This document shows, piece by piece, positions 1-7,301 of a stretch of 64,000 bases of DNA. Both the position numbers and the translations under genes were made by a program. Below the pieces are notes generated by a model. The model saw only the letters and a program-made list of their open reading frames with translations. It searched no databases and had not been told where the DNA came from. The first letter of the stretch is position 1. Each line of letters opens with the position of its first letter. This stretch comes from Mucilaginibacter paludis DSM 18603 (GTDB taxonomy: Bacteria; Bacteroidota; Bacteroidia; Sphingobacteriales; Sphingobacteriaceae): NCBI RefSeq assembly GCF_000166195.2, contig NZ_CM001403.1:6994877-7058876 (forward strand). The letters run 5' to 3'.

Positions 1-440
1 CGCAAAATATTGTAAACTACGCCGTACAGGCCGTAAAATTTATAGCCGACCAGAAACAGATCACCATCAAAATTAATTGCCCCGATAGTTTGCCCGATGT
101 ACAGGCCGATCTGGATAAAACCACCTGGGTACTCATCAACCTGCTCAGTAACGCGGTAAAATACAGCGCATCCAAATCAACCATTGAGCTTACGGTAAAA
201 AGGCACAAGGACATGCTTGAATTTTCGGTGAAGGATTATGGCCAGGGGATTGACGCCCGCTACCTGTCGCGCATATTTGAGCGCTACTTTAAAGTACCCG
301 GCGCAGGCCTCGATAAAACCGGAACCGGCCTTGGCCTGGCCATCGCCAAAGATTTTATTGAAGCCCAGGGCGGCAAAATAGGAGTTGAGAGCCAGGAAGG
401 GGAAGGTAGCAGGTTTTTTTATACCTTGAAGGTGGTGTAG
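1..440 (+). CDS. Sensor histidine kinase, C-terminal part (truncated by window edge)
   Basis: The reading frame is open from base 3 to the TAG at 438-440, so the gene begins outside the window. The roughly 145 visible residues are the HATPase_c ATP-binding domain of a two-component sensor kinase. The N-box is LLSNAVKYS, the G1 box is DYGQGI, the F-box is RIFERYF and the G2 box is GTGLGLAIAK. The protein ends just after the domain (SRFFYTLKVV), as in ordinary kinases without a fused receiver. The phosphoacceptor histidine and the sensor region lie upstream, so the signal cannot be inferred. A TTG at 90 is only an internal codon. Confidence 0.93.
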   Translation, partial: QNIVNYAVQAVKFIADQKQITIKINCPDSLPDVQADLDKTTWVLINLLSNAVKYSASKSTIELTVKRHKDMLEFSVKDYGQGIDARYLSRIFERYFKVPGAGLDKTGTGLGLAIAKDFIEAQGGKIGVESQEGEGSRFFYTLKVV

Positions 441-483
441 GGGGAAATGATATTTCTTTTTGAAGTAGCATCATTTCTAAACC

Positions 484-690
484 CTGTCATCCCGAGGTAC
501 GAGGGACCTTTTGCGAGCGATAAGTATACCGCGTGGAGGCACTGACCGTGAGAGCTTTGACAACTTTTAAAAAGTTGTCAAAGCTGCGTTTGTAATGGGA
601 TATGGAAAGCAGGAATGCTTTACGAGCGATAAGCCTTGCTGTATACCTTTAGCGCGCAGAAAATTTTTCCTCGTACCTCGTCAAAATGAC
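484..690. repeat. Dispersed palindromic repeat (GTCATCCCGAGGTACGAGG type)
   Basis: The left end reads gtcatcccgaggtacgaggg and the right end reads the inverse, cctcgtacctcgtcaaaatg, so the roughly 200-bp element is bounded by inverted repeats. Related bounded elements lie at 50593-50716 and, with a different sequence, at 42381-42457, 44942-45021 and 63374-63635. The motif 'ttttgcg(a/c)gcgataag' inside it recurs near 21100 and 50620. There is no coding potential. It fills the gap after the histidine kinase and may act as a bidirectional terminator or REP-like element. Confidence 0.7.
553..585. repeat. Near-perfect 33-bp hairpin, copy 1
   Basis: Arms agctttgacaactt and aagttgtcaaagct flank a five-base A/T loop. 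The same hairpin occurs in inverse orientation at 4208-4240. It is nested inside the larger palindromic repeat. There is no clear uridine tract, so a terminator role is only possible. Confidence 0.75.
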
Positions 691-744
691 ATTTTTTTTA
701 AGTAGCTGATGTAGGTATTTCAAACACAGTGCCTTTCTCCAACC

Positions 745-870
745 CTGTCATCCCGGCGTGCAGTCGGGGCCTTTGCCCGCTGTTGCCTGTGGTCCGGAGA
801 AGATCACGAAGTTTCAAACGCCATGTCTGTTTTTTCCGCCTGGCTGGGTATGTAACTCCCAACATTACCA
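745..870. repeat. Dispersed repeat (CCCGGCGTGCAGTC type), degenerate copy
   Basis: The sequence gtcatcccggcgtgcagtc, followed by 'gcctttgcccgct' and 'gtttcaaacgccat..tctgttttttccgcc', matches parts of repeats at 28018-28350, 51140-51295 and 63770-63920, and the inverse at 42570-42640. An ORF can be read through it into the next gene, but that extension is repeat sequence and not protein. Confidence 0.6.
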
Positions 871-908
871 AATTCATTTTTTATATTCGTTTATCAATCA
901 ACACCAAA

Positions 909-1478
909 ATGGGACTGGACATCCGCATCGCCACTGAAAACGAAGACGTTATTTTTGAAGGCAATTACAGTGAGGTATATTTCTACCAGCATTCGCTCAG
1001 CCGCACCTTTTGCAATTTAATGAGCCGAAGGGATGTGATACAAACCGGCGAACCCGAACTCGACCAGATAGGGCAAATCACCGGGGTCGACATATCGGCA
1101 TTGTATGATATGAACGATTATCCGGAAGAGGAAAGTTTAGCGTTTTTTTTATCCATGGCCTACACTGACCAGGAAAAGCAAACATTGCTGCATCAAGCGG
1201 CCCAAAACAAAGCCAAATTGCAAGGCAACATCGCGAAAATAACAGAACTCATCAATCAACTCATTCATAAGCTAACGGCCATAGATAACTTACCCGCCCT
1301 GCTAACACCAACCGATTACGATACGCTGGACAATAAAACTTATTTTTCCAACTTTACGGTCAATCAAGGCAACGGCTACATCGGCAACAACTTCGGGCAG
1401 GATTTACGCAACTTTAAAAACTTCCTTGAATATGCGCAAAGCAAAGGCATCAGCACGGTTTATTTTAATTATGGATAG
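909..1478 (+). CDS. Hypothetical protein, 189 aa
   Basis: The frame is open from 729, but the first 60 codons read through a dispersed repeat. The ATG at 909 (MGLDIRIATENED) is therefore the sensible start, giving 189 residues. I do not recognise a family. The protein has no signal peptide or membrane segment, has an acidic N-terminal half and has a Gln/Asn/Lys-rich helical stretch around residues 95-125 that could form a coiled coil. The C-terminus (GYIGNNFGQDLRNFKNFLEYAQSKG) looks folded. It stands alone between repeats and a convergent ATP-grasp gene. It is probably cytosolic and of unknown function. Confidence 0.65.
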   Translation: MGLDIRIATENEDVIFEGNYSEVYFYQHSLSRTFCNLMSRRDVIQTGEPELDQIGQITGVDISALYDMNDYPEEESLAFFLSMAYTDQEKQTLLHQAAQNKAKLQGNIAKITELINQLIHKLTAIDNLPALLTPTDYDTLDNKTYFSNFTVNQGNGYIGNNFGQDLRNFKNFLEYAQSKGISTVYFNYG

Positions 1479-1550
1479 GGGCGGGCGAATTTTGAGCCAG
1501 GTATTAGAGTTGATCACTAAAGGTTTTAATATAACAACCAGTCGAATGGC

Positions 1551-2465
1551 TTACGGCAGGCAACTCCAAAGGTTTTTATAAAACTCATTTTGATCGGTAT
1601 GATCAGGTATGCCAGAAACCTGTCCATCGCCCAGCTCAATGATAATCAGATTCCCGTTTTTTTGCCTGGCAATATCCATACTGAAGAAATTGCTGGTAAT
1701 GCCCTGCGCTAAAACTTCAAAACCTTCGGTGTCAGGTTTTGAAGCAAGGTACTCGCCTTCTTCCCAATAATTGTAGATGCCGATCAATTTTTTATGACAA
1801 AAAAATAAGCGATATTCTTCTTTTAAAGGCATGCCGCTTTTAGAATGAATAGTGAGATCACTAAGTTCTAAAAATTCCCTAATCACAATACCCTCATTCA
1901 GGTAATCTCCGCGGAGGCGAATTAAATTATCAATAGTTTCTTTAAGCTTCGCTGTATTCGAAGCCTGGCTTACAAAGCAGGCTGTTTGCCAATGGTGTTT
2001 CTCGGATTTTACGTAATCTTTAATAATAATGGGCTGGCTGCCAAACGCTTTTGCTTCTGCTATTAGCGTATTGATGAATGATTCACTGGATGCGCTTTCG
2101 AAAATTGTTTTTGGTGTATGGGCCGAAATAAATTTCAGACTATCAGGTAAGTAATGGCAGTTTTGATATTCGATTTTATTGTTAATCAACCTGTAGTTTT
2201 TAGCCAGCAGGTTATGATAAAGTGTGGAATACTGGTCTGGTGTAAGCATCCATCCCCGGTAAACTACATCCGTGAGTGTACCATTGGGCTTAATTCTTTT
2301 TGTTGCCAATTCAGCATCTTTGTTATCTACCAGTTCATCAAAATTGAACAACAAAGTACAGAAACCATTTTCTGTTGCACTCAAAAATTCGCTTTCAAAA
2401 TCAGGATCAACCTTGTTTCTATTCAAGGGGCTTTCGCAGAATAATATGTATAACTGTTTTGGCAT
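1551..2465 (-). CDS. ATP-grasp domain protein, R2K-like clade (304 aa)
   Basis: The C-terminal two thirds resemble ATP-grasp ligases. IIIKDYVKSEKHHW (about residues 147-160) is a typical lysine-containing ATP-grasp strand and EGIVIREFLEL follows. EEYRLFFCHKKLIGIYNYW is the Arg/Glu-containing strand. GNLIIIELGDGQVSGI near the C-terminus carries the metal-binding Glu. The IKD..KS.K pattern suggests the R2K clade of ATP-grasp proteins, which are proposed to ligate amino acids or peptides; the substrate is unknown. It starts at ATG 2465, 65 bp downstream of the stop of a 47-aa gene on the same strand, so the two are probably co-transcribed. Confidence 0.75.
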   Translation of the reverse strand: MPKQLYILFCESPLNRNKVDPDFESEFLSATENGFCTLLFNFDELVDNKDAELATKRIKPNGTLTDVVYRGWMLTPDQYSTLYHNLLAKNYRLINNKIEYQNCHYLPDSLKFISAHTPKTIFESASSESFINTLIAEAKAFGSQPIIIKDYVKSEKHHWQTACFVSQASNTAKLKETIDNLIRLRGDYLNEGIVIREFLELSDLTIHSKSGMPLKEEYRLFFCHKKLIGIYNYWEEGEYLASKPDTEGFEVLAQGITSNFFSMDIARQKNGNLIIIELGDGQVSGIPDHTDQNEFYKNLWSCLP

Positions 2466-2530
2466 GTTATGTTTGGTACTTCAATTAGCCTTTATCAAAA
2501 ATATGATGTTTATTTTTTGGTGGTATTAGG

Positions 2531-2674
2531 CTATCCAACTTTTTTAAGTGTTTCAAATGCCTTATTTACTTTTTTTACTACAAAAGGGTCATTGGCATGG
2601 TCTGTAACCTTATCACTTAAAATTGCAGTACCAAATCCTTTTTTAATTGAGGTTTGTTTTGTGATGGCAGACAT
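2531..2674 (-). CDS. Small protein, 47 aa, upstream of the ATP-grasp gene
   Basis: The frame extends to 2752, but the ATG at 2674 is preceded at a good distance by AAAGGAG, one of the clearest ribosome binding sites in the window, so a 47-residue product starting MSAITKQTSIKKGFG is preferred. The peptide is basic at both ends with a central stretch rich in Asp, Thr and Asn (SDKVTDHANDPF). It has no cysteines and no signal peptide. It lies directly upstream of, and in the same direction as, an ATP-grasp ligase gene. That arrangement is seen for modified peptides (graspetides) but also for unrelated small partners. I do not recognise the family. Confidence 0.5.
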   Translation of the reverse strand: MSAITKQTSIKKGFGTAILSDKVTDHANDPFVVKKVNKAFETLKKVG

Positions 2675-2881
2675 ACATTTCTCCTTTAAAAATCTTAAAT
2701 AGCGATGTAAATCCAAAAACACCTTTACAGAAAATAAGAATATAACATCCAATGTGGTTTAGTTAAGAAATGGAGTTACTTATAAAATGGCAATATACTT
2801 ACGCAAAGGCGCCGATGCTAAGCAATAACACTGCGCTTTTTATCGCTCGCATAGAACACACCCCTCCACCCCTCTCAAGAG

Positions 2882-4042
2882 CAGGGCTGTTGCATTCTAA
2901 GTGAGTAATTGTTTCAATCTGCCGATGTCATTGCAAACGAGTCTTTGTGCTTGTGCTATATTTTGAAAGCCATGAGCTCTGAAAACGTTAATAGCGATGT
3001 TTCTAAACACCGATATATTTTCTGGTGCATGAGAAGTTCTAATGCGGGAGGCATCCTCTTTAAACGTGACATCCTTTACCCAATGTAGCTTATTCTCTAT
3101 CCCCCAATGACTTCTGATTCCATAGCATAACAATTGTGCATTTTCCCTCACACTGCTGATATAGAATGCGCAATCCTCACTGATCTTATTTTTGTCTTTT
3201 ACCCAACGCTCTACCTTGATTACCTGACTGGCGCCTATCCAGGCTTTACTGATTTCTTCTGGCGCCGGGCATATACATACCGATCTGCGCTCTGTACGTC
3301 CTTTATTTTTCTCCAATTCAACGAACTTGCTGCAAACCTTTGCTGTATCCGATGTCAGCGCCGCTATTTTTTCATAAAGGCCCTTTTGATTCTTTTTTAC
3401 GCCTATCATATAATCATTATTCGTACCTATTATCAGCTCAACTGTTTTTTTTGGCAATGTAAGGCGTCAAGCGTAAACGTTACCCCTTCCAATCCCAGTT
3501 CAGCAATAAGCTTGCGTACCACCGGAATTTCACTTTCCTTTGAATTGTCTACAAGACCCTGGGCTAATACTTGACCACGGCTCCCATTATAGATACTTAC
3601 CAAATTTACAAATCGCTGTTTTTCAAGCGCATAATCACTCATTGTCCCTTTGATCGCTTTGCCATCTATATTCATCCATTCATTTTTATTGATTTCTGTA
3701 TACTGACTGGCCCATTGATAAAAAACTTCGCTTAAACTTTCAAAATCTAAATTCTGCAGTACACGCCTCACGGTATAAAACGTAGGCAAACGGGATTTTT
3801 TCGGAGTGAAATAAGTCAAAAGATCTTTTTGATTACGCTTTATAAAATCACCCAGAGCACGATAGCCGTAATAACCACTCATCGTCCCCATCACAAATAA
3901 TAACAAAATAAACGTTTGGTCATGCCGCTGACCAGCCTTTCTACGCACGTCTGGCAACTTCTGCAAATAGGTTATGATGCCCTTGTCCATACTCTTTTTT
4001 CTGCAAATTTAAATCCTTCTTCTTTTAAATGCAACAGCCCTG
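2882..4042 (-). mobile_element. ISAs1-family-like insertion sequence (1161 bp)
   Basis: Perfect 15-bp terminal inverted repeats (cagggctgttgcatt at 2882-2896, inverse at 4028-4042) bound one transposase reading region on the minus strand. A 10-bp direct duplication, ctctcaagag, flanks the element at 2872-2881 and 4043-4052. Size, ends and duplication length suit the ISAs1 family. It landed inside a dispersed repeat (cacccctccacccctctcaagagggg), which can be rebuilt by removing the element and one copy of the duplication. Confidence 0.92.
2897..3990 (-). pseudogene. ISAs1-type transposase, frame broken at an A8 run
   Basis: The N-terminal part (3990 to about 3433, 185 aa, MDKGIITYLQKLPDVRRK) and the C-terminal part (about 3457 to 2897) are in different frames, joined at a run of eight A on the minus strand (T8 at 3445-3452). 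A -1 shift on A-AAA-AAA gives ...LDALHCQKKTVELIIG..., the continuous family sequence. Catalytic residues are visible: the first Asp in NIDGKAIKGT, the second in TLDALHCQKK and the Glu in HWGIENKLHWVKD. Either translation slips at the run, or one A has been lost and the gene is dead. The C-terminal frame has a TTG but no good start of its own. Confidence 0.85.
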
Positions 4043-4200
4043 CTCTCAAGAGGGGAATCGCACGGGCTGCCGCTTTCCTTGCGTATTACATTGATAATGA
4101 GTGTTTTTATTATGATGTCCTCTCGGGAGGGCGCGGGTTTCGCTACGGGCTACAGGGGGGCCACGAACTCTGTAACCCTGCCTGAAAATGCCTAATTAAA
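4043..4200. repeat. Dispersed repeat (CTCTCGAGAGGGG / GCGCGCGACGAAC type), right part
   Basis: This is the continuation, beyond the IS, of the repeat that begins near 2851 (cgctcgcatagaacacaccc). The order 'cctctcaagaggggaatcgca', 'ataatgagtgttttt', 'ctctcgggagggcgcgggttt', 'gggctacagggggg' parallels copies at 9376-9545, 29486-29710 and 51374-51535. It is non-coding. Confidence 0.65.
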
Positions 4201-4207
4201 ACAGCTA

Positions 4208-4240
4208 AGCTTTGACAACTTTTTAAAAGTTGTCAAAGCT
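4208..4240. repeat. Near-perfect 33-bp hairpin, copy 2 (inverse of 553-585)
   Basis: This is the exact reverse complement of the hairpin at 553-585, with arms agctttgacaactt and aagttgtcaaagct. It lies about 90 bp downstream of the sppA stop codon, and could serve as its transcription end, although no strong uridine tract follows. Confidence 0.75.
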
Positions 4241-4329
4241 CATCGTCAAACCTTAGCCGTTAAAGCTCTACGCACACCATATCCATCATGATTTTCAAAG
4301 CCTCCCCTTCAGGGGAGGTTTGGTGGGGC

Positions 4330-6099
4330 TTATCTCACCACCACCTCATACGGCATCAGCATTTGTATGCCGCTCATTTGCGATGCTGCCTTAACCTGGT
4401 TATAATATTTATAGTTTTCGCCCAGTTCCGATTTAAGCATGTAAACACGGGTTTCGGCACCAAAGGCGCGGCCCAGGCTTTTAAATTTGCTGGTTTGCTC
4501 GGGGTAGGCTACTACGCTGTAATCCTTTAGTTTAGCCATTTTTGCCGCCGAGCGGATGGCGTCGTTAATGTTGCCCAGCTTATCAACCAGTCCAATTTTA
4601 ATGGCCTGGCTGCCTGTCCATACGCGGCCCTGGCCAATGCTGTTAATGTAGGCCTGTGTTTTATGGCGGCCATCGGCAACGGCTTTGGTAAAGGTATCGT
4701 AGCCGCGGTTAACCTGTGCCTGTAGTATCATCCTTTCTTCGGGAGTAAGCGGGCGCGATACATCGCCCAGGTCGGCAAATTTGCCGGTTTTAACGCCGTC
4801 AAAGGTGAGGCCCAGCTTATCGTTAAAAAACTTTTGCATGTTGGGCAGCATGGCAAAAATACCAATGGAGCCGGTAATGGTATTAGGTTCGGCGTAAATG
4901 GAATCGGCAGCGCAGGCAATGTAGTACCCGCCCGATGCAGCGTAATCGCCCATGGAAACAATTACCGGTTTTGCTTTTTTGGTGAGCAATACCTCGCGCC
5001 AAATTACGTCGGATGCCAGCGAGCTGCCCCCCGGCGAATTGACACGCAGTACTACCGCTTTTATTTTATCGTTCAGGCGCACCTTGCGCAAGGCGGCCGA
5101 CACTTTTTCAGATCCGATGCTGTTATCATCGCCATTGCCGCCCGCAATTTCGCCCGAGGCATATACAATGGCTATGCGGCTATCCAGATTGGTGGTATCG
5201 GCATCGTTATCGGTACCGGCCTTGGTATACTCGCCTATGTTAACCGATTTAATGTCTTTCTTTTTACTAACGCCGGTGCGGTCTTTCAGTTCGTCAAGCA
5301 ATTCGTCCTTATATTTCAGGCCGTCGAGCAGTTTGTATTTTACCGCATCTTCGGGGTTTTGTATCAGTAAGTTATTGGCAATGTTGGCCAGCGAATCCTT
5401 GTTGATTTTGCGGCTGGCGCTAATCCCCGTCAGGAAATGATCATATAACGAGCCCAGGTAGGCATTCACCTGCATACGGTTGGCATCGCTCATTTTATCT
5501 AAAAAGAAGGGCTCAACCGCGCTTTTATAAGTGCCCACCTTGATGATCTGCATATCAATACCCAGCTTATCCAGTGCGCCTTTAAAAAAGGTGATTTGCG
5601 AGCTAAAGCCGTGAAACTCAAAAATACCTTTAGGGTTCATGTACACCTTATCGGCAACGGAGGCTAAGTAATAAAAGCTCTGGCTGTATATTTCGGAGTA
5701 GGCGATGATGAATTTGCCCGATTTTTTAAAGTCGATCAGCGCATTGCGGATCTCCTCGGTAGTGGCCTGGCCCGATGCCATGCTGCTCTCGTCTAAAAAA
5801 ATACCTTTAATGTTACTATCAGTTTTTGCTTTGCGGATGTTGGCTAAAATATCATTCAGTCCGATGGCTTTATCTCCATTTAAACCTAAAAAACCCAGTT
5901 CGGCCAAGGGGTTATCCGGCGTGCGCTCGGCGATGGAGCTGGAGAGGGCGATGCGCAATACCGAGTTGGATGCCACTTCGGTACTTTTATCGCCACTGGT
6001 AGCTACCGAAACAATTCCGATTAAGATGATCACCAGGAGGAACGAAGAAATAATAATGCCGATGATGGTGGCAAAAACAAATTTGAAGAATTGTTTCAT
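4330..6099 (-). CDS. sppA: Signal peptide peptidase SppA, 67-kDa type
   Basis: At 589 residues this is the long, duplicated form of SppA, a membrane-bound serine protease that degrades cleaved signal peptides at the periplasmic face. A single N-terminal membrane helix (about residues 5-32) anchors it. The first peptidase domain contributes the general-base lysine in VGTYKSAVEPF (K192). The second contributes the nucleophile in GDYAASGGYY (S389), after NSPGGSSLASD. This Lys/Ser dyad split over two domains matches the E. coli enzyme. The start at 6099 places the helix at the N-terminus. It is divergent from folK with 80 bp between them, and a short hairpin follows at 4208-4240. Confidence 0.95.
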   Translation of the reverse strand: MKQFFKFVFATIIGIIISSFLLVIILIGIVSVATSGDKSTEVASNSVLRIALSSSIAERTPDNPLAELGFLGLNGDKAIGLNDILANIRKAKTDSNIKGIFLDESSMASGQATTEEIRNALIDFKKSGKFIIAYSEIYSQSFYYLASVADKVYMNPKGIFEFHGFSSQITFFKGALDKLGIDMQIIKVGTYKSAVEPFFLDKMSDANRMQVNAYLGSLYDHFLTGISASRKINKDSLANIANNLLIQNPEDAVKYKLLDGLKYKDELLDELKDRTGVSKKKDIKSVNIGEYTKAGTDNDADTTNLDSRIAIVYASGEIAGGNGDDNSIGSEKVSAALRKVRLNDKIKAVVLRVNSPGGSSLASDVIWREVLLTKKAKPVIVSMGDYAASGGYYIACAADSIYAEPNTITGSIGIFAMLPNMQKFFNDKLGLTFDGVKTGKFADLGDVSRPLTPEERMILQAQVNRGYDTFTKAVADGRHKTQAYINSIGQGRVWTGSQAIKIGLVDKLGNINDAIRSAAKMAKLKDYSVVAYPEQTSKFKSLGRAFGAETRVYMLKSELGENYKYYNQVKAASQMSGIQMLMPYEVVVR

Positions 6100-6179
6100 G
6101 TAATATAAAAAAACTTTAACTATGCAAAACTACTAAATAGATATGGATAAGAGCATTAACAAGGGTATTTGTTACAACA

Positions 6180-6635
6180 ATGATTAAGGTTTTTTTGCTG
6201 TTGGGAAGTAACATGGGCAACCGCCAATTGTTTTTGGAAAACGCCATCAGCCAGATTGAAACGCTGGTAGGCCCGGTTATACGGCAATCGGCCGTACACC
6301 AAACCCTGGCCTGGGGCAAAACCGACGAGCCCGATTACCTGAACCAGGTACTCCTTGTTGAAACCGCCATGCCAGCCCGGCAACTGCTGCAAACCATCCT
6401 GGGCATCGAAAAACAACTGGGCCGCGAGCGTAAAGAAAAATGGGGATCGCGCACTATCGACATCGATATTTTATTTTACGGCAACGAGGTAATTAACGAG
6501 CCCGACCTGGTGGTGCCCCACCCACAACTCCATAACCGTAAGTTTACCCTTGCGCCCCTGGCCGAAATAGCCCCCGGCTATATACACCCCGTTTTGCTGC
6601 AAAGCATTGCGCAGTTAAATGAAGCGATGGCGTAG
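6180..6635 (+). CDS. folK: 2-amino-4-hydroxy-6-hydroxymethyldihydropteridine pyrophosphokinase
   Basis: This 151-aa cytosolic enzyme transfers pyrophosphate from ATP to 6-hydroxymethyl-7,8-dihydropterin in folate synthesis. Diagnostic segments are FLLLGSNMGNR at the N-terminus, YLNQVLLVET, the ATP/pterin-binding region LGRERKEKWGSRTIDIDILFYG with its two magnesium-binding aspartates, and VVPHPQLHNRKFTLAPLAEI. Length is normal. It is transcribed away from sppA and appears monocistronic here; the other folate genes are not in the window. Confidence 0.96.
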   Translation: MIKVFLLLGSNMGNRQLFLENAISQIETLVGPVIRQSAVHQTLAWGKTDEPDYLNQVLLVETAMPARQLLQTILGIEKQLGRERKEKWGSRTIDIDILFYGNEVINEPDLVVPHPQLHNRKFTLAPLAEIAPGYIHPVLLQSIAQLNEAMA

Positions 6636-6657
6636 AGCGCCACTCGAACATGCTGAA

Positions 6658-6835
6658 GAAGCCCCACCCAAACCCTCCCCGGTAAAAGAGCCCCACCCAA
6701 ACCCTCCCCGGTAGGGAGGGCTTTAAGAAAAATGCTTAAAAAAATAAAAAGTCTCCCCAACCGGGGGAGATTATGCACGGTTTTTGTTTTTTTGGTGTGC
6801 ATGAGCGCTACGCGGTTTAGAGGGGGCTCATCATC
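6658..6835. repeat. Dispersed repeat (GCCCCACCCAAACCCTCCCCGG type)
   Basis: The opening motif gccccacccaaaccctcccc is present twice in tandem (6661 and 6691). It is followed by 'ggtagggagggcttta', 'gtctccccaaccgggggaga' and 'ttatgcacggtttttgtttt'. Matching copies are at 21221-21400 and, inverted and split by an IS4 element, at 42645-42670 plus 44338-44400. The arms around 'ccccggtagggaggg' and 'ccccaaccgggggag' can form hairpins that may end folK transcription. Confidence 0.75.
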
Positions 6836-6845
6836 CTCAATAAAA

Positions 6846-6916
6846 AAACTATAAAAATAGTTTGCAAACTATTTTTATAGTTTCTACCTTCACTTAACCA
6901 AACTATAAAAATAGTT
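6846..6916 (+). promoter_or_regulatory. Triple dyad operator for the BlaI-type repressor
   Basis: The dyad AACTAT-N4-ATAGTT occurs three times, at 6847-6862, 6867-6882 and 6901-6916. The first two are mirror images that together make a perfect 38-bp palindrome (6846-6883). The third ends four bases before the repressor ATG at 6921. Spacing and position directly ahead of a BlaI/MecI gene suggest autoregulation. The dyad differs from the staphylococcal TACA/TGTA box, so specificity is inferred from context. Confidence 0.8.
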
Positions 6917-6920
6917 AGCC

Positions 6921-7301
6921 ATGCAAACAATCAAAGAACTAACCAAAGCCGAAGAACAGGTGATGCGCATCCTGTGGCAGCTCAATGAAGCCATGGTGAA
7001 AGATGTGGTGGAGCAAATGCCCCATCCTAAGCCAGCCTATAATACCGTATCAACCGTTATCCGGGTGCTGGAGGGGAAGGGCTTTATCAACCATAAAGCC
7101 TACAGCAACTCCTACGTGTACTTCCCCGCCATTGGCGAAGAAGATTACAAAAAATTTGCCGTAGATAAAATCATGACCAATTACTTCAGCAACTCGTACC
7201 AAAGCCTGGTATCCTTCCTGGTGAACGAGCAAAAGCTTGATGTTAACCAACTGGAAGAACTAACCAAACTGGCCGAAAACCTTAAAAACAAAAAGCCATG
7301 A
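6921..7301 (+). CDS. BlaI/MecI/CopY-family transcriptional repressor
   Basis: This 126-aa winged-helix repressor has the family signature LTKAEEQVMRILWQLNEAMVKDVVEQM, the recognition region PAYNTVSTVIRVLEGKGF, and the C-terminal dimerisation region where BlaI proteins are cleaved by their M56 partner. The start at 6921 directly follows three operator dyads. Its stop overlaps the ATG of the M56 gene by four bases (ATGA at 7298), the usual coupled arrangement of repressor and sensor-protease. It probably represses this pair, and perhaps other genes carrying the same dyad. The inducing signal is unknown; no beta-lactamase gene lies nearby. Confidence 0.95.
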   Translation: MQTIKELTKAEEQVMRILWQLNEAMVKDVVEQMPHPKPAYNTVSTVIRVLEGKGFINHKAYSNSYVYFPAIGEEDYKKFAVDKIMTNYFSNSYQSLVSFLVNEQKLDVNQLEELTKLAENLKNKKP

